From positions 124,001-188,000 of the forward strand of contig NZ_VZQQ01000003.1 in assembly GCF_014397785.1 (NCBI RefSeq): a stretch of DNA of 64,000 nucleotides, written 5' to 3'. Positions 25,313 through 34,728 of the stretch are shown here, piece by piece (the first letter of the stretch is position 1; each line of letters begins with the position of its first letter). The notes beneath the pieces were generated by a model that did not search any database, was not told where the DNA came from, and saw nothing but the letters and a program-made list of their open reading frames with translations. Both the position numbers and the translations under genes were made by a program. The DNA comes from Paraburkholderia podalyriae. Lineage in GTDB: Bacteria > Pseudomonadota > Gammaproteobacteria > Burkholderiales > Burkholderiaceae.

Positions 25313-26245
25313 ATGAGCCTCGACGCTGAAACTCGGACCTTCCTCGACAGGGTTGCCGCCAGCAATACCAAGCCACGCCATCTGATGACGCCAGAGGAGG
25401 CCCGCGCCGCCTTTAGCGGTTTGCGCTCCATCGTCGCGCTCGGCCCGTACGTGCGCACTGTGCGCGACCTGAAGATCCCCGTGGAAGGTGCGGCCCTGCC
25501 CTGCCGTCTGTTCGTTCCGAGCGCAACGCCACGCGCTTTGCTGGTGTATTTTCATGGCGGCGGCTGGGTCGTTGGCAGTGTCGAGGAATTCGACGCGTTG
25601 TGCCGCGAAATCGCGGTGGGCGCCGATGTGGCGGTGGCTCTGGTCGAATATCGCAAGGCGCCCGAACACCGATTTCCCGGCCCGGTGAATGACGCGTGTA
25701 CGGCTGTCGCCTGGCTGCACGCATCTCGCGCGACACTCCTGGGATCCGAGCTGACGCTGGTTGTCGGTGGGGACAGCGCCGGGGCCAACCTTGCCATTGC
25801 CGTGACGTTGCAAACGCGGCGACTAGGCGGCCCCGCGTTGGCCGGTCAGCTCCTGATCTACCCGGTCACCGATTGCCGATTCGACCGACCGTCCTATGTC
25901 GATCGCGACAACCAATTGCTAACAAACCGCGACACCATGCAGTGGTACTGGTCGCACTACTTGCCCGACCCGTCCGAGCGGCTTTCTAGTTTGGCATCCC
26001 CGTGCCGCGAAGCCGATCTTTCCGGCCTGCCCGAGGCCATCGTCCTCACCGCCGAGCACGACGTGCTGCGCGACGAGGGCGAGGAGTACGCACAACGGCT
26101 GAAAGCGGCCGGTGTGGTCGTCCACCATTGGCGCGCGCCGCAACAAATGCATGGTTTTCTGATGATGTTGGGCTTACTGCCCGGCAGCCGTGATGGCCTG
26201 CAATTCGTTTGCGGGCAACTTCGACAGCTTACAGCCGCAGCATGA
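25313..26245 (+). CDS. Alpha/beta hydrolase, hormone-sensitive-lipase family esterase
   Basis: The 310-residue esterase has the oxyanion motif HGGGW (residues 81-85), the nucleophile motif GDSAG (S155), Asp250 in AEHDVLRDEG and His280 in QMHGF, a full catalytic triad. The ATG at 25313 follows GCGGAGA. It sits directly before a Baeyer-Villiger monooxygenase gene in the same direction (49 bases), so it probably hydrolyses the ester or lactone that enzyme makes. The two IclR genes nearby and the repeated 17-mer upstream suggest substrate-inducible expression. Confidence 0.92.
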   Translation: MSLDAETRTFLDRVAASNTKPRHLMTPEEARAAFSGLRSIVALGPYVRTVRDLKIPVEGAALPCRLFVPSATPRALLVYFHGGGWVVGSVEEFDALCREIAVGADVAVALVEYRKAPEHRFPGPVNDACTAVAWLHASRATLLGSELTLVVGGDSAGANLAIAVTLQTRRLGGPALAGQLLIYPVTDCRFDRPSYVDRDNQLLTNRDTMQWYWSHYLPDPSERLSSLASPCREADLSGLPEAIVLTAEHDVLRDEGEEYAQRLKAAGVVVHHWRAPQQMHGFLMMLGLLPGSRDGLQFVCGQLRQLTAAA

Positions 26246-26294
26246 ACCCGCATTTAGCGGCTTACCTCTTCACTTCCGATCCAGGAGTAGCCTG

Positions 26295-27977
26295 ATGAGT
26301 CAAGAAGTCAAAATCGTCGACGCCGTAGTCATCGGCGCCGGCTTTGCAGGGCTTTATGCCATTAAGCGCCTGCGCGATGCAGGTTTTTCGGTGCAGGCAT
26401 TCGAGGCCGGCGACGGCATTGGCGGCACGTGGTACTGGAACCACTACCCTGGCGCCCGCGTCGATCTGGAATGCTGGGATTATTCATATTCGTTCTCGTC
26501 CGAGCTGCAGGACGAATGGGAATGGAGCCAGCGGTATCCGTCGGCGCAGGAACTGATGGCTTATCTGGAGCACGTGGCCGACCGGTTCAAGCTGCGTCAG
26601 CAGATTCAGTTCAACACCCGCGTGGAGGCGGCTGAATTTATCGAAGCGGACAACCTCTGGCTTGTGCGCACTTCAGATGGCAAGACTCGGAAAGCCCGCT
26701 TCCTGGTGCCAGCCACGGGAGGACTTTCAGTGCCCAAGCCGCCAGAAATACCCGGCATTGAGACCTTCAGGGGCGAGGCATACCACACCGGCCGCTGGCC
26801 GCGGCAAGAACCCACCTACGAGGGAAAACGCATCGGAGTGATAGGCACCGGCTCCTCGGGCGTCCAGGTGGTCCACTCCTTGGCCGGTAAGTGCAAACAT
26901 CTCACGGTGTTCCAGCGCACCGCGGTATTCGTCGTGCCGGCCAAGAACCACCCGCTCACACCCGAGATGCGCCAGCGCGCGCGCGCTACGTATGCGGAGC
27001 GCCGCAGCTTGAGCCGTATCACGCGCTTCGGCATTCCGGCACCAATGGCGAACGAGTCCGCGCTGGACGCTACGCCGGAGGAACGCCGTGCCAAGTTCGA
27101 GAACGCGTGGATCAACAGCCAATTGCTTGGGTTCCGCCAATGCTACGGTGACATTCTCGCCAACGACGAATCCAACGAAATGGTGGCTGAGTTTATCCGC
27201 AGCAAGATCCGCGAGATTGTCAAGGATCCGGAGACCTCCCGGAAGCTGCTGCCCTATGGTTTCCCTTTCGGCACCAAGCGTCCCTGTCTCAGTGACACCT
27301 ACTATAGCGTCTTCAATCGCGACGACGTATCACTGGTCGATTTGAAGTCCACCCCCATCGTTCGCATCGTTCCTAAGGGCGTCGAGACCAGCGAGGGACT
27401 GATTGAACTCGATATGCTGATCTACGCCACCGGCTACGACGCTTTCACTGGTGCGCTGTCGCACATCGACGTGCGCGGTGTCGGCGGTCGCAAGCTCTCC
27501 GATAAGTGGGCTGCTGGTGCCAAGACCTATTTGGGGCTGGTCGCGCAAGGATTTCCCAACCTTTTTACCGTCACCGGCCCCGGCAGCCCGGGCCCGCTGG
27601 CCAACATGGCCATGAGCATCGAGCAGCACGTCGATTGGATCGCGGACTGCATGACCTATCTGCGCGCAAACCGTATCACTCGGATCGATGCCGACAAGGG
27701 CGCCGAAGAGAACTGGATGCAGCATGTGCAAGACGTCGTGTCGCGCACGCTCTACGAAAAAGCAAATTCTTGGTATCGCGGCGCCAATGTGCCCGGCAAG
27801 CCGCAACTCTTCCTACCCTACCTTGGCGGACATGGCAATTACCGAAAGAAGTGCGAGGAGGTTGCCGCTGCGGGCTATCTCGGATTCGTGCTGACCCGTG
27901 AGACAACTGCGACGGGTATGGCGGATAAGGCCGCATCGCGAATCGCAGCGGCGGGTCTTGCGGGAGGTGCCGTATGA
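26295..27977 (+). CDS. Flavin-dependent Baeyer-Villiger monooxygenase
   Basis: The 560-residue class B flavoprotein monooxygenase has an FAD Rossmann motif GAGFAG (residues 14-19), an NADPH Rossmann motif GTGSSG (184-189) and, between them, FRGEAYHTGRWP (158-169). The last matches the FxGxxxHxxxWP fingerprint of Baeyer-Villiger enzymes exactly. The GGTWYWNHYPGARVD segment is typical of cyclohexanone/phenylacetone monooxygenases. It would insert oxygen beside a carbonyl to give an ester or lactone. Its neighbours are an esterase before it and an SDR overlapping its stop by four bases, a coherent alcohol-ketone-lactone-acid route. The ATG at 26295 has CAGGAG upstream. The substrate is unknown. 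Confidence 0.94.
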   Translation: MSQEVKIVDAVVIGAGFAGLYAIKRLRDAGFSVQAFEAGDGIGGTWYWNHYPGARVDLECWDYSYSFSSELQDEWEWSQRYPSAQELMAYLEHVADRFKLRQQIQFNTRVEAAEFIEADNLWLVRTSDGKTRKARFLVPATGGLSVPKPPEIPGIETFRGEAYHTGRWPRQEPTYEGKRIGVIGTGSSGVQVVHSLAGKCKHLTVFQRTAVFVVPAKNHPLTPEMRQRARATYAERRSLSRITRFGIPAPMANESALDATPEERRAKFENAWINSQLLGFRQCYGDILANDESNEMVAEFIRSKIREIVKDPETSRKLLPYGFPFGTKRPCLSDTYYSVFNRDDVSLVDLKSTPIVRIVPKGVETSEGLIELDMLIYATGYDAFTGALSHIDVRGVGGRKLSDKWAAGAKTYLGLVAQGFPNLFTVTGPGSPGPLANMAMSIEQHVDWIADCMTYLRANRITRIDADKGAEENWMQHVQDVVSRTLYEKANSWYRGANVPGKPQLFLPYLGGHGNYRKKCEEVAAAGYLGFVLTRETTATGMADKAASRIAAAGLAGGAV

Positions 27978-28744
27978 CGGTCGCACAAGCACGGCTGGCC
28001 GGCAAAGTTGCCTACATTACGGGCGCCGGCAGCGGAATTGGTCGCGCCGCCGCGCAGCGCTTTGCTCTTGAAGGCGCGCGCGTGGTAATCGCCGAATTCA
28101 ATGAAGCGTTGGGGCTCAGTTGCGCGGACGCTATCCAGGCCACGGGCGGTCAGGCTTTCTACGTCAATACCGACGTGACGAATGAAGACAGTGTGCGCAC
28201 CTCGATCATGGCCGCAACCGCGCACTGGGGGCGTCTCGACGTGCTCTACAACAACGCCGGTGGATCCACCTCCGTCGATGCGCAGGTTACTGATTGTCCG
28301 GTCGATGAATTCTGGCGCGCGATTCGTCTCGATCTGTTTGGCACGTGGGTGACATGCAAATACGGGATCGCGGCGTTGATGCGCAACGGCGGCGGGTCGG
28401 TAATTAATAGCAGCTCGGTCTTCTCATTGGTGGGGACCCGCGGCAAGGACGCCTACACGGCGGCCAAGGGCGGCATTTCGGCCATCACGCGTTCGATGGC
28501 AGTGGAATACGCTCCGCACCGCATCCGCGTCAACGCGCTGGCCCCCGCCGTAACAATGACCGAGAGGGTTAAGAGCCTGCTGCAGACCCAGCCAGATCTG
28601 CTTAACAAGACCTGCGAGCGTCAACTGCTCGGCCTAACCGAGCCGGAGGAGGTCGCGACGATGGCCGTTTGGCTGGCATCGGACGAATCGAAGACAGTCA
28701 CAGGTCAGGTGATCGCGATCGATGGCGGCATGTCCGCCTCCTGA
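27974..28744 (+). CDS. Short-chain dehydrogenase/reductase
   Basis: The 256-residue classical SDR has the cofactor motif TGAGSGIG (residues 16-23), NNAG in the expected position (residues 93-96), a catalytic Ser within INSSSVFS, then YTAAKGG (Tyr and Lys of YxxxK). It overlaps the BVMO stop (ATGA), indicating translational coupling. It probably oxidises the alcohol to the ketone used by the BVMO, or acts after ester hydrolysis. The acidic residue after the second strand (VVIAEFNE) suggests NAD(H) rather than NADP(H). Confidence 0.92.
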   Translation: MTVAQARLAGKVAYITGAGSGIGRAAAQRFALEGARVVIAEFNEALGLSCADAIQATGGQAFYVNTDVTNEDSVRTSIMAATAHWGRLDVLYNNAGGSTSVDAQVTDCPVDEFWRAIRLDLFGTWVTCKYGIAALMRNGGGSVINSSSVFSLVGTRGKDAYTAAKGGISAITRSMAVEYAPHRIRVNALAPAVTMTERVKSLLQTQPDLLNKTCERQLLGLTEPEEVATMAVWLASDESKTVTGQVIAIDGGMSAS

Positions 28745-29755
28745 CCCGACAACAAGTACCGGCAAGAGCAACGAAGGAGGCGTGGCATCAGCAAACCACC
28801 GATCATGCTCGTATCGACGGTACGGGCGGCTTACGGCGACATGAACGACGGACGGAGGATCCGCAGCCTACGTTCGCCGGACTGAGCGGGCGCGGCTGCA
28901 ACATCAGCAATCGACCATAAAGCGGCGTATCGGCGGGTACGTTACCTTGAATACAAGCACGATGACCGCAATCCGCAGCGGTCTCTCTTAAAGCGCACCG
29001 GCAATCCCCGAGACGTTTTTTCTGGGGTTATGCTGCAATCGGCCCTCCAGCGAATGCTTATGGTAAGTGGCTCCGGCTCTGCCCGGTGGATCTCTCTTCG
29101 GCCCGTGAGATCGTAGGAATCACGCACGACGCTGCCCCTCGGCGCGCGATGCCCGCTTCTGCCAGCAGCTAGGGGTACCGAACATATACCTAACGCGTTC
29201 CGCGGCCCGGTTCAATGCACTTGTTGCCTTCAGCATGGTCGCTCTCCATGCAGCGCCCGCTCAGGCGCATTCGACACGAGGTTCGTGCTTGCCCGGTTCA
29301 ATACCCTCCCGTCAGCAATCCGTCGTGCGACAGTTGATAGTGAAGCCAAGATGGCAGAACAGCGCATCGCACTGACCGTCGTGCCAGTCGACGTGGCTCC
29401 GCGATCGGGACGAAGACGGGTAGAACGTCAACCGAGCGATCGACAGCACTGTGCTGATAGGCTCTGCACGATTCATCCGACCGGTGATCATCAATGAAAG
29501 CGATCAACACTCTTCTGCGGTCGAGTTCGGCCCGCGCGAAATACGCTGACGCCTTGCCAGCCCGGAAGCGCCCCGGCATTCGAACCTCGTAGTTCTCGAC
29601 GGACTGTGCGAGCGGTAGAACGTCGAACAATGCGACCAACTGCGTGTACGTCACCGTTACGCGCCCCGCAGATACAACAAAGTATCTCTTATCGAATACG
29701 CGAGGGCGGCAATGCCGCGCAGCGCTGCGACAATCTTTTCCTCAAATCTGAATGA
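28745..29755. other. Kilobase without a supported gene
   Basis: Short frames exist on both strands (for example minus 29298-29654, starting MTYTQLVALFDVLPLAQ), but none shows a recognisable domain, a good ribosome binding site or convincing codon use throughout. The minus frame could be a decayed gene end. No transposase motif was recognised. It separates the BVMO cassette from an opposing MFS gene. Confidence 0.45.
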
Positions 29756-31162
29756 CTAAGCAGCGTTCAGCGCCCCATTTGCTTTCCGCTCTTCGAGCAG
29801 CCTGCGATAATGCTTCAAGCTCGAGAACAGCAACCAGCACGCAATGACCGATGCGATCGGACAGACGATCGCGATCGAAGATCCGACCATCTTCGGATCC
29901 TGGAAGACTTTGTCCGTCATGAGCGCGATGGATGTCGGGCCCAGGCCGAATCCGATTGATTGACTTGAGAAGGTGTAAAACGCCCCGACGGTGCCCCGCA
30001 TGCGACTCGGGGTGGCCAGTTGTATGGTGGTTGGCATGATGCCGGTCGGAAGGCTGAAGAAAAAGACTGCGGCAGCCGTCACCGCCAGAGTACTCGTCAC
30101 ATCCGGCGTGAATGGCACCGCGGCGCAGCAGATCGCCGCAGCGATCATGGACCATGCCGCCGTACGCAGCAATGCGTCACTGCGGCCACGCTTTTCGAAA
30201 ATCGCAGAGCTGATCCACGGCCCGATCAAGATACCGACGGTGGCGCAGATGATTACCACCACCCCAAATTGGAAACCGATGGTAGCCCGTGCCGCGCCGT
30301 GAACGCGAATAAGAAACGTAGGCAGCCACGCGGGCAAGCCCAGAATCACAATTGCGAACATACCGATGCTTAGGTAGAACCGCACGTAGAATCCGCGACG
30401 CGTCCAGATGAATGTCGCCGTTTCGCGGACCGTGTAAGGCCGGTCCGCGGCCTTCGGATGAGTTGTCTGCGAGCGAGTGGGCTCACGCACGGTTAAGAAG
30501 ACGACGGCGGCAACCAGCAAGCCTGGTAGACCGATCAGGACGAACGCCATTTGCCATACGGCGAGCGTGTTCAGGATGGGTAGTAGGGTGCGCACGTTGT
30601 TCGCCAAGGCGAAAACAAGGCCGCCGACAACCAGCGAGACCCCGCTACCAACCAGCGGCGCGACGTGGAAGAGGCTTACCGCGCGCGGCATCCGTTGGGC
30701 GGAGAAATAATCCGCAATCAGAGAGTAACAAACAGGAATGATGCAAGCCTCGCTAGCCCCGACGAAAAAGCGAAAGGCGAACAGCTCTCCATAGCTTTCA
30801 GCGCGTCCGCATAGCGCGGTAAAAACACTCCACGCGCAAATGCCAGCCACAAGAACGTTGCGACGATTCGTGGTGTCGGCAAGGCGTCCGTAGATCGGAA
30901 CGGCAATCAGATAGGCCGAGACGAACGCCGCGCCCTGCACCAGGCTTACTTGAGTATCGGTTATCTGCAGTGAGTGGCGAACAGGATCGACAAGCAGATT
31001 CAGCAGTTGGCGATCAATATAGGACAGCGCGCAAGCTACAGCCATGATGAACAGGGCGTACCAGGAGTAGGCGCTGTCAAGCACGGTGCCGCCTGACGAT
31101 GCGTGTGAGAGCGGGCTGTCGACCGGACTGCCGGCGGGTAAGGTATGCGTCGAATCTTTCAT
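29756..31162 (-). CDS. MFS transporter
   Basis: The 468-residue major facilitator superfamily permease has about twelve hydrophobic segments; the first follows LDSAYSWYALFIMAVACALS and is ended by YIDRQLLNLL. The loop 2-3 signature GRLADTTNRRNVL is present. The ATG at 31162 is fixed by GGAGGAG six bases upstream. By similarity to MFS proteins with the YIDRQ motif, it may take up a sugar-acid-like or hydrophobic acid substrate for the neighbouring pathway, but this is weak. An SDR gene follows upstream on the same strand with 192 bases between. Confidence 0.9.
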   Translation of the reverse strand: MKDSTHTLPAGSPVDSPLSHASSGGTVLDSAYSWYALFIMAVACALSYIDRQLLNLLVDPVRHSLQITDTQVSLVQGAAFVSAYLIAVPIYGRLADTTNRRNVLVAGICAWSVFTALCGRAESYGELFAFRFFVGASEACIIPVCYSLIADYFSAQRMPRAVSLFHVAPLVGSGVSLVVGGLVFALANNVRTLLPILNTLAVWQMAFVLIGLPGLLVAAVVFLTVREPTRSQTTHPKAADRPYTVRETATFIWTRRGFYVRFYLSIGMFAIVILGLPAWLPTFLIRVHGAARATIGFQFGVVVIICATVGILIGPWISSAIFEKRGRSDALLRTAAWSMIAAAICCAAVPFTPDVTSTLAVTAAAVFFFSLPTGIMPTTIQLATPSRMRGTVGAFYTFSSQSIGFGLGPTSIALMTDKVFQDPKMVGSSIAIVCPIASVIACWLLFSSLKHYRRLLEERKANGALNAA

Positions 31163-31354
31163 CGTCTCCTCCGAGCTCAACGGTTATTGTTTCGTGGCTT
31201 GAATTTGGCGCACCGGCAGCAGGGATTTGCGTCCCGCAGCGCGAAAAATTTCCCACTCATAAAACGCGATAAACATCTGGACAACTACGCTATGCGATGC
31301 GCTATTTCGACAAACCGAACGAGCACCACGGTGTGAAGCGGCGGTTAGCGCTCG

Positions 31355-32035
31355 TTAGATCCGCCCTGTCACCGGCAGCAGCGCGCCCGTAATGGATCGG
31401 GCCGCATCCGACAGAAGAAACGCAATGGCCTGTGCGACGTCCTGCGGCGTCACCCATGCACTGAAATCGGCGTTCGGCATGTCCGCGCGGTTCTGCGGTG
31501 TATCGATGATGCTAGGCAGAACGGCATTGACGGCCACGTTGCGGTGCTTTAGCTCGTCGGAAAGCGATTCGGTAAAGCGCGCGACCGCCGACTTGGCCGC
31601 CGCATAGGGCCCCATCCCTGTTGCGCCACGAACAGCGGCCGCCGCTCCAACATTGACGATCCGGCCACCGTCCTTCAGCAGGTACGGCAAAGCGGCCATC
31701 GATGCGGTCACACATGTCATCGCATTGATCTCGTACATGCGGTGCCATGCAGCTAGATCGCTGCTGCTCTCCAGGGTCTGCCACGTAAAGCCTCCCGCGA
31801 CGTTTACAAGTCCATCGATCCGACCAAACTCCGCTGCGATCGCGCCCATCGCGATTTGCGTATCCGCGAGCGAGGCGAGATCGACGCGCCAAAAGTGCGC
31901 GCGGTTCGGTGCGTCTTCTTCAGCGATGTCAAGCAGCGCGGCTCTCGCCTTTTGACATAGCACTTCGGCCGTCACTGCGCGCCCGAGCTGCCCGAACGCG
32001 CCGGTAATGACGATGACTTTATCGTTGAGTGACAT
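31355..32035 (-). CDS. Short-chain dehydrogenase/reductase
   Basis: The 226-residue SDR is shorter than most. The cofactor motif is TGAFGQLG (residues 11-18), and YAAAKSAV carries the catalytic Tyr and Lys. The central NNAG is replaced by NVAGG, and the expected Ser position lies in RIVNVGAAAAVRG, where the usual Ser appears to be Gly/Ala. Activity is therefore uncertain; some atypical SDRs are binding proteins. The frame ends in ITGALLPVTGRI, a normal SDR terminus. It is transcribed toward the MFS gene. Confidence 0.82.
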   Translation of the reverse strand: MSLNDKVIVITGAFGQLGRAVTAEVLCQKARAALLDIAEEDAPNRAHFWRVDLASLADTQIAMGAIAAEFGRIDGLVNVAGGFTWQTLESSSDLAAWHRMYEINAMTCVTASMAALPYLLKDGGRIVNVGAAAAVRGATGMGPYAAAKSAVARFTESLSDELKHRNVAVNAVLPSIIDTPQNRADMPNADFSAWVTPQDVAQAIAFLLSDAARSITGALLPVTGRI

Positions 32036-32097
32036 TCAATTTGTACCTTTTATCTTTGCAACGCTGTCGATGCGGGTGGATAAACGCATACTCGTTG

Positions 32098-32592
32098 CTA
32101 TTCCGGACCCGTACATGCTGTGCTCCGGTCGGGTCGCCTTGCGATACACGGGCAGTTCACGAATTCAACGATGTAGCCGACCGCGGCCTGCACAAGACGC
32201 CGGCCACCTGTGGTCGGATCGTGCGCCGCCGGCCCATCGAGCGTTCGATTCGCGTACTTGATAAGGTTGATGTCGGCGACTTTGTGTCCATTACGACAAC
32301 CTCGATGCCGATGCGACAGTACGCCCGCCGCCGTGGTGGTAAGGGCGCAATGCGACGATGGGCGCCGGCGGTTTTCACGACTGACTTCTACGTCAGAGTG
32401 CGCGTGAATGTCGCAGACGCCGGACCTCACCATTTGCCGCGCCGCGGCAATGTCCGCGCTCACACGTCCGGAAATTCCTTCCGGGGCAGACGCGTCTGCA
32501 AAGTCGGCTGCGCCGGCACCGCCATTGGCGCTCGCACCGTTCTGACCCGCCACGCCCCGAGAGGGCTCGTCCGATGCGAGGGGCGTATTCAT
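32098..32592 (-). pseudogene. Collapsed copy of a D-aminoacylase-like amidohydrolase
   Basis: The frame contains VCDIHAHSDVEVSREN followed by RRPSSHCALTT, which aligns with DIHTHYDGQVTWEN and LIPSSSHGVTT of the intact gene at 23368-25095. It then jumps to VADINLIKYANRTLDG and GGRRLVQAAVGYIV, matching its C-terminal ADINVIDYQRLTL and GGRRLVQTADGYV. About 400 internal codons are missing and the N-terminus is unrelated or scrambled. This is an internally deleted relic of a homologous gene, similar but not identical to the intact one, so an old paralogue rather than a fresh duplication. Confidence 0.8.
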
Positions 32593-33061
32593 CGTATCGC
32601 TACTCCTGTCATTTGCGACTCGTCTCCCAGCAATGATTGAAGCGCAGCAGGGCGATGGTCAAGGAGCATTCTTCTGCCGTTCCGCGAGATGAAATAGGAC
32701 GCTACAGATGTCGTACTTGGGATTCGAGGCCGTCCATGCAAGGATATGCTGCGATACGCTTGTCTTTTTTTCCTGTCGTGTAGAACCTCACGAGCGCATG
32801 AGCGTGCCCCCCCACCTGCTTATTGACTCGCTCGCTACAACGATAACGTCCTTAAAGACGGCTTAGCCGAGGCACGTATCTGAAGATGAAAGGCTGGCAA
32901 TCCAGCGCGAGCGATGTTGGTGTTCGGGAGTTCAGTTCCACTGTGCAACAGATGCGACAATGCACCGGCAGCTTGATCAAGTCCCTCAGTAAGTCACAAC
33001 GATTATGATGATTTCCCACTCGCAACGTTTCGGTACCCGGCAAGTGAAAGCACAAACCGGC
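32593..33061. other. Gene-free stretch
   Basis: Nothing coding or structured is recognised. The amidohydrolase relic may have extended into this stretch, but I see no further similarity. Confidence 0.4.
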
Positions 33062-34240
33062 CTATTCGATTCCGATGCGGTCTCGGTAGGAAAGCCAGTA
33101 ACCGTAAGACCGCGGCCACAAATGCCATTCCGGATCTGCCGACAATGCTTGTGCCGCATGCAGCGCCCAATGGGGATCGGTCAGCGCCTCGCGCCCGATC
33201 GCGATCAAGTCTGCGCTCCCATCTTGAAGGATCTCCTCCGCTTGCGGCCCGTCGAGGATAACGCCCACCGCCATCGTCGGAATGTCCGCCTTGCTGCGAA
33301 TTGCTCTCGCATAGGGCACTTGAAAGCCTCGCCTTAGCTTGGATCTGTTCTTCGCAACATCCATGACAGAATTCGCCGAGCGGATGCCGCCCGAGGAACA
33401 GTCAATGACATCGACGCCGCGGTCTTTGAGCTCACGTGCTAGCACGCAACTGTCCTCTAAAGTCCACATCGAGCCGCCGTTGGGCGGCTCCGTAGCATCC
33501 ACCGCCGACAGGCGAAAGAAAAGCGGTTTGCCAGCCGGCCATCGGGTGCGTACCGCCTCTGCAATTTTCAGCGCGATTCGCATGCGGCCTCGCATACCGC
33601 CTCCGTAGTCGTCCTGCCGGAAGTTAGTAAGCGGAGATAGGAATGAATGAATCAGGTATCCGTGCGCCGCGTGGACCTCCAGCACGTCGAAGCCGGCCCG
33701 ATCAGCGCGCTCGGCCGCCGCTGCGTACTTCTCGATGATCACGTCGATCTCGGCAGCCGTGAGTGCTCGCGGTTGCTGCCAACCCTGCAGTGTGGCGGTG
33801 GCCGAGGCGCTCACCGGCTGCCACGGAGCTTCCCCGCGCGCTGCCTCGGCCTCGCCAAGGGGACCGAGACCTTCCCAAGGTCGCTGACGGGATGCCTTCG
33901 GGCCGGCGTGATGAATCTGCGCAAGCGCGAGCGATCCGCGCTCATGGAGGAAATCAGTGATGCGGCGAAGCGGAGCGACGTGTTCATCTCCCCAAATGCC
34001 GCAATCCCCATAGGTGTTGCGCCCCACCGGGTCAATCATCAACGCCTCAGTGGACACCGTCCCGAACCCCCCGAGTGACCATTTCACAAGGTGCTGAAAG
34101 TGCCAATCCGTAGCAATGCCGTCTGGCCCAGTCATGTACATTTGCATGGGCGAGACGACGAGACGGTTGCGGAACATCACATCGCGCAGCCGGTATTCGG
34201 AGAACAGCGTGGGCGTTTTCGATTCCACTCGGGCATTCAT
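33062..34240 (-). CDS. NADH:flavin oxidoreductase, YqjM-like old yellow enzyme
   Basis: The 392-residue FMN enzyme has the class II (YqjM-type) pattern: VVSPMQMYM near the N-terminus, QIHHAGPKAS, HAAHGYLIHSFLSPLTN (substrate-binding region) and the C-terminal phosphate-binding segment with DLIAIGREALTDPHW. Such enzymes reduce activated C=C bonds of enones with NAD(P)H. The ATG at 34240 is where family similarity begins; the long upstream frame is not credible. A copy of the shared 17-bp motif lies 245 bases upstream. It may supply the saturated ketone for the BVMO. Confidence 0.9.
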   Translation of the reverse strand: MNARVESKTPTLFSEYRLRDVMFRNRLVVSPMQMYMTGPDGIATDWHFQHLVKWSLGGFGTVSTEALMIDPVGRNTYGDCGIWGDEHVAPLRRITDFLHERGSLALAQIHHAGPKASRQRPWEGLGPLGEAEAARGEAPWQPVSASATATLQGWQQPRALTAAEIDVIIEKYAAAAERADRAGFDVLEVHAAHGYLIHSFLSPLTNFRQDDYGGGMRGRMRIALKIAEAVRTRWPAGKPLFFRLSAVDATEPPNGGSMWTLEDSCVLARELKDRGVDVIDCSSGGIRSANSVMDVAKNRSKLRRGFQVPYARAIRSKADIPTMAVGVILDGPQAEEILQDGSADLIAIGREALTDPHWALHAAQALSADPEWHLWPRSYGYWLSYRDRIGIE

Positions 34241-34728
34241 AGGATCTGTTCGTCGGTAATTGGGGGATGTGTGATCTGCTCGCTTTCGCGTGCCGATCGA
34301 AATCTTTCGAATCGCGAGGGACCGGCGCCAGCTCATTGGCCGCGCTAAACGACCGAATCCGAGCGCAGAACAGCATGCGCAGGACGCCGTATGCTCCGCT
34401 ATCAACGCTTGCTCTTCTCTCTCGAATTCCGTTGCAAACATCGTGAACATTGTGGCCGATATCGTCAACGCGGCGCATTGCATTGTTCCGTACGTCAGAA
34501 CCGGGCTCTCGCTGGAATGTGACGCACGTGCGTCAAGGCCGTGCCCGATGGTTGGTTGCCAAGTAATCGATAGCCGTGACGGGAAGCCTCCACCTAGGAC
34601 ACTGACCAAGGGCGCCGCCCTCCTACTCCCGTGGCCGCGCGTGCCCGACACTTCCCTAACATCGCGAACGCGATGAGACGTCCGCTACCAGTCGCGGAAT
34701 GTCGCCGAGGCACGGCGGCTCACCAAGT
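34241..34728. promoter_or_regulatory. Upstream region of the ene-reductase with a GTTCCGTAC-type motif
   Basis: No gene is supported here. GTTCCGTACGTCAGAAC (34485-34501) is the most symmetric of the four copies of the 17-mer in the window. The acyl-CoA dehydrogenase gene on the right ends at 34729 and shows no terminator that I can identify. Confidence 0.5.

Noticed and set aside
29298-29654. Possible minus-strand gene starting MTYTQLVALFDVLP
   Set aside because: The first 60 residues look plausible but the rest does not, and nothing is recognised; kept only as a note in the gene-free stretch.
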